DNA from: an uncultured Alistipes sp.
GTDB taxonomy: Bacteria > Bacteroidota > Bacteroidia > Bacteroidales > UBA932
Length of the DNA: 52,674 nucleotides
NCBI GenBank assembly: GCA_900544195.1
Contig: UQUJ01000016.1
Coordinates: 1 to 52,674, forward strand
Direction: 5' to 3'
Both the position numbers and the translations under genes were made by a program. Under the pieces are notes generated by a model. It saw only the letters and a list, made by a program, of their open reading frames with translations, made no database searches and had not been told where the DNA came from. Numbering within the stretch: position 1 is the first letter of the stretch; each line of letters begins with the position of its first letter. Shown in pieces: positions 1 to 7,260 of the stretch.

Positions 1-52
1 AATGAAGATTTTTCACCTCAAAGAACATTTCAAACAATTCAAAACAGCTTCT
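1..52 (-). repeat. Terminal inverted repeat, truncated by window start
   Basis: This is the reverse complement of the repeat at 52622-52674 and of the right arm of the fold-back element at 2231-2393, with only a few differences. Read on the minus strand it begins AGAAGCTGTTTTGAATTG and runs off the window. It therefore looks like the end of a dispersed mobile or fold-back element whose remainder lies outside. No transposase is visible. The following bases, 53-286, hold no gene that I can support: a 64-codon open frame there has atypical composition and resembles nothing I know. Confidence 0.8.
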
Positions 53-286
53 TATACTTTTACGGAAATTCCCAACTGGAATCAGACGCAAGGCAGGCGT
101 TGTCGGCTTCTTGGGGCTTTCTGCTTGGGGCGGCGTATGTATGTGAGGGGGACAACAGGTGCGCTAGTTGAAGCTTTGTGGCGGCGTATCGCTTGATTGT
201 CAATCACTTGCTATTCTATCCTACTACCGGAAGTGAGTAGGAGGAAGTCTATTTAAGACATTTACTGATAATGATTTATCCGCCAC

Positions 287-332
287 GGCCCCTATTGGGG
301 GCGCTTTGTTGGCCTCTATTGGGGGCTTTTTT
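287..332. repeat. Two direct copies of a 16-bp palindromic unit, the second followed by T6
   Basis: Units at 287-302 and 311-326 differ at one base and share the core CCTATTGGGGGC or CTCTATTGGGGGC. Each unit is itself a small hairpin (GCCCC-TATT-GGGGGC type). The second copy is followed by six T residues at 327-332, so on the plus strand it could act as a terminator, though no plus-strand gene is recognisable upstream. Confidence 0.5.
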
Positions 333-363
333 GCTTCCTCGTGTATGAATCCCTGATAAAGAA

Positions 364-394
364 AACGGCTCCGCAGCGTGTCTGCAGAGCCGTT
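364..394 (-). terminator. Rho-independent terminator after tRNA-Ser
   Basis: AACGGCTC (364-371) and GAGCCGTT (387-394) form an 8-bp perfect stem. On the minus strand it is followed by a T-rich tract (TTTTCTTTA). It lies 10 bases beyond the tRNA 3' end, as expected for termination of a single-tRNA transcript. Confidence 0.75.
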
Positions 395-403
395 GATTAT
401 TCG

Positions 404-491
404 CGGAGAGAGCGAGATTCGAACTCGCGAGCCCCTTTAGGAGGCCACACGCTTTCCAGGCGTGCCTCTTCAGCCACTCGAGCATCTCTCC
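404..491 (-). tRNA. tRNA-Ser (anticodon GGA)
   Basis: Read on the minus strand the sequence folds as a class II tRNA. The acceptor stem is GGAGAGA/TCTCTCC with discriminator G. The anticodon stem is CACGC/GCGTG around the loop CTGGAAA, giving anticodon GGA, which reads UCC/UCU serine codons. The long variable arm and a T arm with GTTCGAATC are both present. The 88 bases do not include an encoded CCA, which would be added by nucleotidyltransferase. A -7 promoter element and a downstream terminator flank it, so it is probably transcribed alone. Confidence 0.95.
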
Positions 492-520
492 AATGACCCG
501 CATTTTTTAGTTGCGGACTG

Positions 521-528
521 CAAAGATA
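521..528 (-). promoter_or_regulatory. -7 element TATCTTTG for tRNA-Ser
   Basis: On the minus strand TATCTTTG matches the Bacteroidetes housekeeping -7 consensus TAnnTTTG exactly. It sits about 30 bases before the tRNA 5' end. No clear TTTG -33 box is visible at the usual 19-21 bp spacing. Confidence 0.6.
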
Positions 529-627
529 GTCAAAACCTTTGAATATTCAGCGTCTGTGGCGAATATTTTTACCTCGCCGCTTGCATCAGTGGTGTCAAAG
601 GCGCAGAACTACTTGTCGTAGCGGCTT

Positions 628-2016
628 TTACAGCGTGTTGCGCTTGAGCTTCTCGACGTAGGCCTCTATGCGGCGGAGCTCACGAGGAATGAAGATGCTT
701 TGAGGGCAGTGCTCGAGGCACTGTTTGCAGCCTATGCAGTGGCTGGCCTGGCGGACGGACGGGATGGCGCGGTCGTAGCTTACGAGGTAGGCCCGGCGCA
801 GCTTGCGGTAGTTCTCCTGCCCGGTGCTCTGGACGATCTCGCCTTCGTTCACGCATTCGTTATAGTGCTTGAATATTCCCGGAATATCGACTCCGTAAGG
901 GCATGGCATGCAGTACTTGCAGTCGTTGCAGTTGATGGTCGGGAAGCTGGCCATGATGCCGGCGATCTCCGTGCCAAGGAATTCCTTCTCCTCGTCCGTC
1001 AGGTATTTGAAACCCTTGAATGTGCGCAGGTTGTCCTCAAGATGCTCCTGATAGACCATTCCGCTGAGGACTGTCAGGATTCTCGGGTACGATCCCACGA
1101 ACCTGAACGCCCACGAAGCAAGCGATGCTTTCGGATCACGCTCCTTCAGCCTGTTCGCGACGCTCTCCGCCGGATTGGCCAGACGGCCACCCTGAAGAGG
1201 CTCCATGATCACAATCGGGATTTCCCTCTTGTCCAGCTGGTCGTACAGGTACTCGGCATTGACATTACGCTGGCCGTCGGCGTGCTTCCAGTCGAAGTAG
1301 TTCATCTGGATCTGCACGAAATCCCAGTGGTACTTGTCGTGCAGCTTCAGGAGTTCGTCGAACTGCTCCTGGTTTCCGTGGAATGACAGGCCGAGTTGGC
1401 GGATCTTGCCTTTCTCACGGTCCGCCTGAAGCAGACTCATCATTCCGTTGTTCACAAATCTGTCATCAAAAGCCTCCAGGCCTCCACGGCCAAGAGAATG
1501 AAGCAGGTAGTAATCCAGATGGTCTGTCTGAAGGTATCTGAACGAATCGTTGTACAGTTTCAGGGACGCGGCTCTGGAATGATCACTGAAATTGGACAGC
1601 TTGGTGGCGATGTAGTACGAGTTCCTCGGGTGTCTGGCAAGGGCGTTGCCGACAGCTTCCTCGGAAAGTCCCTGAAGATAAACCGGAGACGTGTCGTAGT
1701 AGTTCACACCGTGAGCTAAGGCGTAGTCAATCAGCTTGTTGGCGTTCTCCTGATCCACAATGTCCTTGCCGTTACCGTCTTTCCTCATCGTGAAGCGCAT
1801 GCAGCCGTAGCCAAGCAGGGAAACCATGTCCCCGTTGCCCGGATTCTCGCGCATTTCCATCTTGCCGTTCTCAATGACATCCTCGGAGTCACCATCGAGG
1901 ATGGCCTCGGCTGTTTTCTTTGGGGCGCATGCCCCGGCAAGAGCCATGGCTCCTACGGCCGCTGTTCCCGCACCGGCCCGTTTGAGAAATTCTCTTCTAT
2001 TAATATTCTCGTTCAT
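628..2016 (-). CDS. Tat-exported aldo/keto reductase with C-terminal Fe-S domain
   Basis: The 462-residue protein begins with a twin-arginine signal (RREFLKR at residues 7-13) and a hydrophobic stretch ending near Cys30, which is a weak lipobox. The body (about residues 45-340) is an aldo/keto reductase TIM barrel, recognisable by YYDTSPVY and the YYLLHSLG strand. The C terminus carries two ferredoxin-like cysteine clusters, CNDCKYCMPCPYG and CIGCKQCLEHCP, as in the 4Fe-4S aldo/keto reductases common in anaerobic Bacteroidetes. Export through Tat fits a cofactor-bearing enzyme folded in the cytoplasm. The substrate is unknown. It lies downstream of another Fe-S protein gene on the same strand, separated by a fold-back repeat. 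Confidence 0.9.
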   Translation of the reverse strand: MNENINRREFLKRAGAGTAAVGAMALAGACAPKKTAEAILDGDSEDVIENGKMEMRENPGNGDMVSLLGYGCMRFTMRKDGNGKDIVDQENANKLIDYALAHGVNYYDTSPVYLQGLSEEAVGNALARHPRNSYYIATKLSNFSDHSRAASLKLYNDSFRYLQTDHLDYYLLHSLGRGGLEAFDDRFVNNGMMSLLQADREKGKIRQLGLSFHGNQEQFDELLKLHDKYHWDFVQIQMNYFDWKHADGQRNVNAEYLYDQLDKREIPIVIMEPLQGGRLANPAESVANRLKERDPKASLASWAFRFVGSYPRILTVLSGMVYQEHLEDNLRTFKGFKYLTDEEKEFLGTEIAGIMASFPTINCNDCKYCMPCPYGVDIPGIFKHYNECVNEGEIVQSTGQENYRKLRRAYLVSYDRAIPSVRQASHCIGCKQCLEHCPQSIFIPRELRRIEAYVEKLKRNTL

Positions 2017-2230
2017 ATTCGTTGATTTTGATGAAGATGGTCCAGAAGTGGCTTTAGGGGCACCCTCAATGACCGGTTATTAAGTAAGCGTTAAAAGATA
2101 AGTCGGTAAAGATTGGGCGGTATTTTCGAGGATAGATGTCTTTTGGAAGAAAGAGTGTGCCGGTGGCACATGACTGATGAGAAAAGACATATAGACCGGA
2201 AAGACAATCAAAGATCACCATGTTATTTTT

Positions 2231-2393
2231 AGAAGCTGTTTTGAATTGTTTGTTTGAAGGTTTGAGAGTGAAAAACTTCAGTTTCGACCGCTTCTTCCAA
2301 GGAAGATAGCGGTGCTATCTGACTGAAGAAGCGGGAAGAAAATGAAGTTTTTTTCACCTCAAAGAACATTTCAAACAATTCAAAACAGCTTCT
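2231..2393. mobile_element. 163-bp fold-back (MITE-like) element
   Basis: The left arm (2231-2280) and right arm (2343-2393) are imperfect inverted repeats, both starting AGAAGCTGTTTTGAATTG when read inward. The centre holds nested palindromes: CCGCTTCTTC/GAAGAAGCGG and GATAGC-GGT-GCTATC, so the whole element can fold into one long hairpin. The right arm nearly matches the repeats at both window ends. It has no coding capacity. It begins 9 bases after the stop codon of the polyferredoxin gene and could also weaken read-through into the reductase gene. No clear target-site duplication is visible. The rest of the 2017-2401 gap contains nothing I recognise. Confidence 0.75.
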
Positions 2394-2401
2394 AAGGATT
2401 A

Positions 2402-4054
2402 CTAAGCATTATGATGAACACTGTACCCATTGACGGTGATGGCGCTGATCGGGCGGGACGGGCAGAGATTCTCGCACGCTCCGCAGCCGATGCACATGGC
2501 CTCGTTGACTGATGGGATTCTTGGACTCTTCTCATCATCAGGATTCTTCTTGACCATCCTGATCGCTCCTGTTGGACAGTGGCGCGAGCAGTTTCCGCAA
2601 CTTACGCCGTCACGATTCACGACGCACAGGTCATAGTCCACGCTGGCTGTACCGACTTTCCAGCTGGTCTTTTCTTCCGGTGTGATTTTCAGAATCGCTC
2701 CCGCAGGGCAGACCTCGGAGCATTTCACGCACTCCGGACGGCAGTAGCCCTTCTCAAATGACATCTCCGGCTGCATCAGGTGCTCAAGTCTGGAGGACGG
2801 TCTGAGGACATTGTTCGGGCAGACGGTCACGCAGAGCTGGCATGCCGTGCAGTGCTTGTAAAACTTCTCCACACTCTCTGACCCGAACGGAGTGACAGGC
2901 GTTTTTCTGGCCGGAGCCTTCTTTGGTATGATCTCGGCGAATCCGCCGTCACGTTTCTTGTCTTTGATCTCCTCATCTTCGGCTCTCAGCGGCAGGGATG
3001 GCAGGAGTGATCCTCCGATGACGGCGGCGCTGCCTACTATGAAAGCTCTTCTTCCCTTGTCAGCCGTTTCTGGATTTTGTGAACCCTGCCGAGCCACAGG
3101 TGATGCGGCTGGATTGTCGTGGGCGCGGTTTTGTATGTTTTTGCTCTCGTCGGAGGTCATTTTACTCCCGGCAAGAGCGTTTTGTGGCGTTTTTGCTCCC
3201 GTAGAGTCCAAAACATTGGCGGCCCCTGTTCCCCATGCGAACCGGTACTTGAGCGCTCCGAGCCTGCATGAGTCGATGCAGTCAAAGCAATCGACACACC
3301 TGCTGTAGTCAATCCGATGATTGTCAACATCAATGCACGCCGCCTTGCACTTCCTCTCGCAGGCATGGCAACTCTTGCACTTTGACTTGTCGATCACCGG
3401 ACGGAACATCGCGAACCTGGAGAAGAAACTCAGCGTGGTTCCAACCGGGCAGATGGTGTTGCAGTAGGTTCTGCCGTTCCTCCATGCGAGAACCACCACA
3501 ACAAAGAATGTCACCGCCGCCACGATCAAGGTCGGCAGACTCCTCAACCAAACCTCCTTGGTCACAAAGGCATAGCTGTCCTGTCTTTCGGCGATCCATG
3601 CGAGCAGGTTGTTGCCCCACTGCCAAACCGGCGCGAGCAGACTCTGCGCCATTCTACCATAAGCGCTGTAAGGAGCCAGCAGTGCCACAAGCGAGTTGAA
3701 CCCGGCTGCCAGCGCGATCACAAACAGTACCAGCACCCCGTAGCGCAGCCATTTGATCTCCTTTGAATATGAGAACCTTGCCTTCTTTCCTTTCCTTCTT
3801 GAACTGAGATTCGAGACACAGTCCTGAAACACTCCCAGCGGGCAAATCACCGAGCAGTAGATCCTGCCGAAAAGCAGTGTCAGCGCCAGCAGAATGGCGA
3901 TGACAACGAAGTTGAGGGCCAGAACAGCCGGCAGGAACTGGATTTTGGCGAGCCAGCCGAACCAAAGGTGAAGTGTTCCGGTGAAGTCCAGAAACAGCAA
4001 CGTGACCGCAACGAAGCAGATCGCCGCGACAGTGATTCTAATTTTTCGGAGCAT
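2402..4054 (-). CDS. Membrane polyferredoxin, NapH-like plus NapG-like fusion
   Basis: The N-terminal half (about residues 1-290) has membrane segments and the NapH/YccM-type pairs CSVICPLG and CNTICPVG, followed by two ferredoxin motifs (CKSCHACERKC and CVDCFDCIDSC). A hydrophilic linker leads to a second signal-like stretch, RRAFIVGSAAVIGGSLLP, and then a NapG/MauM-like domain with four further Cys clusters (CTACQLCVTVC, CRPECVKCSEVC, CGNCSRHC, CIGCGACENLC). So two electron-transfer proteins usually encoded separately are joined in one 550-residue chain. The start was set at MLRKIRI (4054), because the longer open frame runs back into thiN. It probably passes electrons from quinol or ferredoxin to an exported reductase, possibly the neighbouring Fe-S aldo/keto reductase; that partnership is inference. 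Confidence 0.85.
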   Translation of the reverse strand: MLRKIRITVAAICFVAVTLLFLDFTGTLHLWFGWLAKIQFLPAVLALNFVVIAILLALTLLFGRIYCSVICPLGVFQDCVSNLSSRRKGKKARFSYSKEIKWLRYGVLVLFVIALAAGFNSLVALLAPYSAYGRMAQSLLAPVWQWGNNLLAWIAERQDSYAFVTKEVWLRSLPTLIVAAVTFFVVVVLAWRNGRTYCNTICPVGTTLSFFSRFAMFRPVIDKSKCKSCHACERKCKAACIDVDNHRIDYSRCVDCFDCIDSCRLGALKYRFAWGTGAANVLDSTGAKTPQNALAGSKMTSDESKNIQNRAHDNPAASPVARQGSQNPETADKGRRAFIVGSAAVIGGSLLPSLPLRAEDEEIKDKKRDGGFAEIIPKKAPARKTPVTPFGSESVEKFYKHCTACQLCVTVCPNNVLRPSSRLEHLMQPEMSFEKGYCRPECVKCSEVCPAGAILKITPEEKTSWKVGTASVDYDLCVVNRDGVSCGNCSRHCPTGAIRMVKKNPDDEKSPRIPSVNEAMCIGCGACENLCPSRPISAITVNGYSVHHNA

Positions 4055-4110
4055 AGTGTTTATAAGCCAAAATATTCCATAAAAATAATGAAAAAAATCC
4101 TGAAATGATA

Positions 4111-4782
4111 TTAATCCAGAATCACCAACGCCATTGACTTGTGCGAGAACGTCAGCTTGACAACATCTGAGGACGCGCGGTTGAGAGTTGCCTGCCACCA
4201 GTTGTCAAAGACCACGCCGCTGGTCTGCCATACCAATCCTTCAGACTTGATATTCAAAGAATTGTCCGGACTGAACATGGACACGGCCCTGCCCTCTCCG
4301 ACAAACAGCTCGCAGGAGTCCGTCAACGCGAAAGCCGTCGAGTAGTCGGACACGACATCGACATATATTCCGTCTTCCCCGGGATTGCCGCTGGCTCCGT
4401 AAAGCCTGGCATATTCCATGGTCTGTCCAAGGTTGCCGATGGTGTGTGCTTCCCGCTTGCCTGTCGCTCCGAGAATGTGCACGGTCCTGACTTCCGGCCA
4501 ATGCTTCAGCAGGTAGCGGAACGCTTTCGTCTGGTCGTTGGTCTCCTGTTCCTCCTCCCTCACGGCGATGCTGGAATATTCCTTCATCAGTCTCTTGGAA
4601 AGAGAGTCCATATCCCCGATGATGACATCAGGGTCGCGGCGGTTTTTGAATATCCTGTCCCGGTTCCGGAGAAACGCCTCAAGCGCACCGTCGCAGCAGA
4701 TGATGACATCCGCTCTGCGGAGAAGTTCGCGTGGATATTCCTTTTTCGGGAAATCGCCTTTGCAGATGATGACAGCCTCCAT
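4111..4782 (-). CDS. thiN: Thiamine pyrophosphokinase
   Basis: This 223-residue cytoplasmic enzyme should transfer pyrophosphate from ATP to thiamine to give thiamine diphosphate. Family signatures are visible: VIICCDGAL, the DPDVIIGDMDSLS motif that binds metal and ATP, and EEQETNDQTKAFRYL. The length is typical. Its start codon overlaps the stop of the lptFG-fmt ORF by one base, so the two are translationally coupled. The gap to the downstream polyferredoxin gene is 56 bases. Confidence 0.88.
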   Translation of the reverse strand: MEAVIICKGDFPKKEYPRELLRRADVIICCDGALEAFLRNRDRIFKNRRDPDVIIGDMDSLSKRLMKEYSSIAVREEEQETNDQTKAFRYLLKHWPEVRTVHILGATGKREAHTIGNLGQTMEYARLYGASGNPGEDGIYVDVVSDYSTAFALTDSCELFVGEGRAVSMFSPDNSLNIKSEGLVWQTSGVVFDNWWQATLNRASSDVVKLTFSHKSMALVILD

Positions 4783-7214
4783 TATGCCTTTGTCTTGGCG
4801 ATCTCGGCCTTGGATGTGCCGGCGGTCGTGGTGTAGAGCTCCGGCTCGCGGAATCCTGCGAGGAATGCCTTGATGTCCATCCGCTTCTTGCCGGCTATCT
4901 GAACATCCTTCAGAGAGATGGCTCCGTCGTCGGTGGTGATGTGCAGGTAGGTCTTGCCGTCGGTGAGAATCTTGCCCGGAACGGTCGTTTCGACAGGCTC
5001 AACGACCTTTTCGGCCGTGAATATCTTCAGCTGGGTCGGAACTCCGCCTTCCTTGACCAGTTCCGTGAACGCGGCAGGATACGGGCTCAGTCCGCGTATG
5101 AGATTGTAAATCTGCTTGGCGGAGTCATTCCAGTCGATGTGGCATAGCTCCCGTGACAGTTTAGGAGCCGGCTTGAGCACCTCGGTACCTTGGATGAAGC
5201 TCCTCTGCACACGAGTGTCCACATTGTGCTCGATGATGCCCTGAGTTGTCTGAACAACCAGTTCCGCCCCGATCTCCATCAGCTTGTCATGCACATCCCC
5301 GGCCGTGTCCGTGCCGGAGATGTTGATTCCCTGACGCAGGATGATCCCTCCGGTGTCGATGCCCTTGTCGATCATGAATGTCGTGGCGCCTGTCCTTGTC
5401 TCACCGTTGATCACAGCCCAGTTGATAGGAGCCGCTCCACGGTACTGAGGCAGAAGCGCGGCATGCAGATTGAACGTGCCAAGTTTAGGCATGCCCCAGA
5501 CCTCTTCCGGCAACATTCTGAAAGCCACGACGACAAAAAGATCTGCTTTCAATGCTTTGAGCTGCTTCAGGAATTCCGGGTTCTTCAGTTTGACAGGCTG
5601 GAGGACAGGGATCCCGTGCTCCACCGCGAACTTCTTCACGGCACTCTCGTTGACTTTCTGGCCGCGGCCACTCGGCTTGTCGGGTACAGTGACCACACCG
5701 ACGATGTTGTACTTCCGTTCCAGAAGAGCCTGCAAAGGAGCCACCGCGAATTCCGGTGTGCCCATATAGACAATTCTTGTTTTCTTGAATATTCCTGCCA
5801 ACATACTCTTTGTCTTTCTCCACCAATTCTTTATGCTGTCAAAATTTGAAATGTCCGTGTCGTGGATCGCTTTCCATGTAAGGAACAGACCGATCGGCAG
5901 GAGTATTCCCGCCGACATGAACGCTCCGGCCACGGTGCTGATGCTTCCGTCCCTGGCCAACTTGACTCCGGTGATGTCCACTATCCAGTAAAGGACAAAG
6001 AACAGCAGGGAAACAATGGCGGAGACCCCGATCCCTCCTTTCCTGATCAAGGCTCCGAGCGGAGCTCCGATGAAGAACATGATGAAGCATGCCAGAGCCT
6101 GACCGTAACGCCTGAGGAACTCAAGCGCGGTCCAGCGGAGGCGTACCGTGTAGTCAAACGCCCCGAACTCATAGTTCTCCAGATTGGATTTGAGCTGTCT
6201 GGCGTTGTCAGCGGCTTTCTCAAGCGCCTGGGCGGTGGCCCGGTCGTCCTTGAAACTTAGATATTCAGAATCCTTGAAATTCCTTGTAATCCCGCAGGAC
6301 GATGTGTCCAGCTGCTTGTTCTGTGTGAAAATGTAGGATGCGGCCGTGCTGAACAGCTGCTGGGATTTGGTGCTGTCCCTTTGTCTCTCAAGGGAGTCTT
6401 TCTGCGTCCGGAGCTTTTCCAGAGGCAGGGCCTTCACCTGATCTCCGTACCTTGCGCTGTCTGATTTCTGGAAAGCATAGTTCTGGAGCGCGATGACCAT
6501 TTCCTGCTTCGTGAAGTCTATCTTCTGAAGCTGGAGGGATGTGTCGCGGTACGATTTCTCATTCGTTTCCTGATAGTTGGCGCCATGGTACATCCTGAAG
6601 GTCAGGTAGGATTTGTCCTTGGACATCTTCATGATGGCCGAGTCCGCGAGAGTGAGCCGGGTGTTGCCTTTGCCGTGGTGGTCGTAGAGCATCACGTCTT
6701 TCATCATGCCGGTCCTGTCGTTCCGGCTTCCGACCCTGAGCACATAGCCGTCAACGCCGTCGTAGAACGTTCCGGAAGGGATTTTGATTTCATCCTTGGT
6801 CTTTCCGATGTCATCCCTCAGTGTGAAGATCTCGTTGTAGGAGACCGGCACGAGGTTGTTGATGACAAAGAATGTCCCCACACTGATGAAGAACGAGGCG
6901 ATGAGGATTGGCAGCATTACCCGCAGGACCGACATGCCGGCCGCCTTGAGGGCGATGAGCTCATTGTTCTCGCCCATATTCCCGATGGTCATCATCGAGG
7001 CGAGCAAAGTGGCCAACGGCAGCGCCAGCGGCAGCACGGTGCAGCTTCCCCAGAAGAGGAACTCTGCCACGATGCCCAGACTCAGACCTTTACCGACCAG
7101 CTCGTCGATGTAAACCCACAGGAACTGCATCATAAGGATGAAGATGACCACAAGAAGGATCATAAAGAATGGTCCTATGAATGAGGTCAGTATGAATCTG
7201 TCGATCTTCTTCAT
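4782..7214 (-). CDS. LptF/LptG-family permease fused to methionyl-tRNA formyltransferase
   Basis: One uninterrupted 810-codon frame encodes two unrelated proteins. Residues 1 to about 465 form a YjgP/YjgQ (LptF/LptG) permease: membrane segments at the N terminus, a periplasmic domain, then further segments (YGQALACFIMFFIGAPLGALIRKGG). The family moves lipopolysaccharide from the inner membrane as part of the LPS transporter. Residues about 471-800 are a complete Fmt: RIVYMGTPEFAV, the LHAALLPQYRGAAPINW active-site segment, GIDTGG, and a C-terminal domain. Fmt formylates initiator Met-tRNA. An in-frame ATG at 5804 (MLAGIFKKTRIVYMG) could let Fmt also be made alone. A REP-like repeat lies inside the Fmt C-terminal domain (4983-5007). 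alaS lies 46 bases upstream and thiN overlaps the end. Confidence 0.88.
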   Translation of the reverse strand: MKKIDRFILTSFIGPFFMILLVVIFILMMQFLWVYIDELVGKGLSLGIVAEFLFWGSCTVLPLALPLATLLASMMTIGNMGENNELIALKAAGMSVLRVMLPILIASFFISVGTFFVINNLVPVSYNEIFTLRDDIGKTKDEIKIPSGTFYDGVDGYVLRVGSRNDRTGMMKDVMLYDHHGKGNTRLTLADSAIMKMSKDKSYLTFRMYHGANYQETNEKSYRDTSLQLQKIDFTKQEMVIALQNYAFQKSDSARYGDQVKALPLEKLRTQKDSLERQRDSTKSQQLFSTAASYIFTQNKQLDTSSCGITRNFKDSEYLSFKDDRATAQALEKAADNARQLKSNLENYEFGAFDYTVRLRWTALEFLRRYGQALACFIMFFIGAPLGALIRKGGIGVSAIVSLLFFVLYWIVDITGVKLARDGSISTVAGAFMSAGILLPIGLFLTWKAIHDTDISNFDSIKNWWRKTKSMLAGIFKKTRIVYMGTPEFAVAPLQALLERKYNIVGVVTVPDKPSGRGQKVNESAVKKFAVEHGIPVLQPVKLKNPEFLKQLKALKADLFVVVAFRMLPEEVWGMPKLGTFNLHAALLPQYRGAAPINWAVINGETRTGATTFMIDKGIDTGGIILRQGINISGTDTAGDVHDKLMEIGAELVVQTTQGIIEHNVDTRVQRSFIQGTEVLKPAPKLSRELCHIDWNDSAKQIYNLIRGLSPYPAAFTELVKEGGVPTQLKIFTAEKVVEPVETTVPGKILTDGKTYLHITTDDGAISLKDVQIAGKKRMDIKAFLAGFREPELYTTTAGTSKAEIAKTKA
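4983..5007. repeat. REP-like palindrome inside fmt
   Basis: The sequence GGTCGTTTCGACAGGCTC continues to 5007 as a near-palindrome with GGTCGT and ACGACC ends. It matches the TTCGACAGGCTCA core found at 30596, 32005, 32893-33050 and 50410/50578. In the fmt frame it is translated as part of the segment VVEPVETTV, outside the catalytic motifs. Confidence 0.7.
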
Positions 7215-7260
7215 CCCTGAATGAGGCGTTTTATGAATATGTTCGTGAATATGTTACCGT

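Noticed and set aside
2..196. 64-codon open frame at the window start
   Set aside because: It starts inside the inverted repeat, is rich in Arg and Gly without a domain, and has no ribosome-binding or promoter signal.
4055..4198. 48-residue N-terminal extension of the polyferredoxin
   Set aside because: It overlaps the thiN coding region and lacks membrane or Fe-S features; the start at 4054 precedes the first membrane segment.
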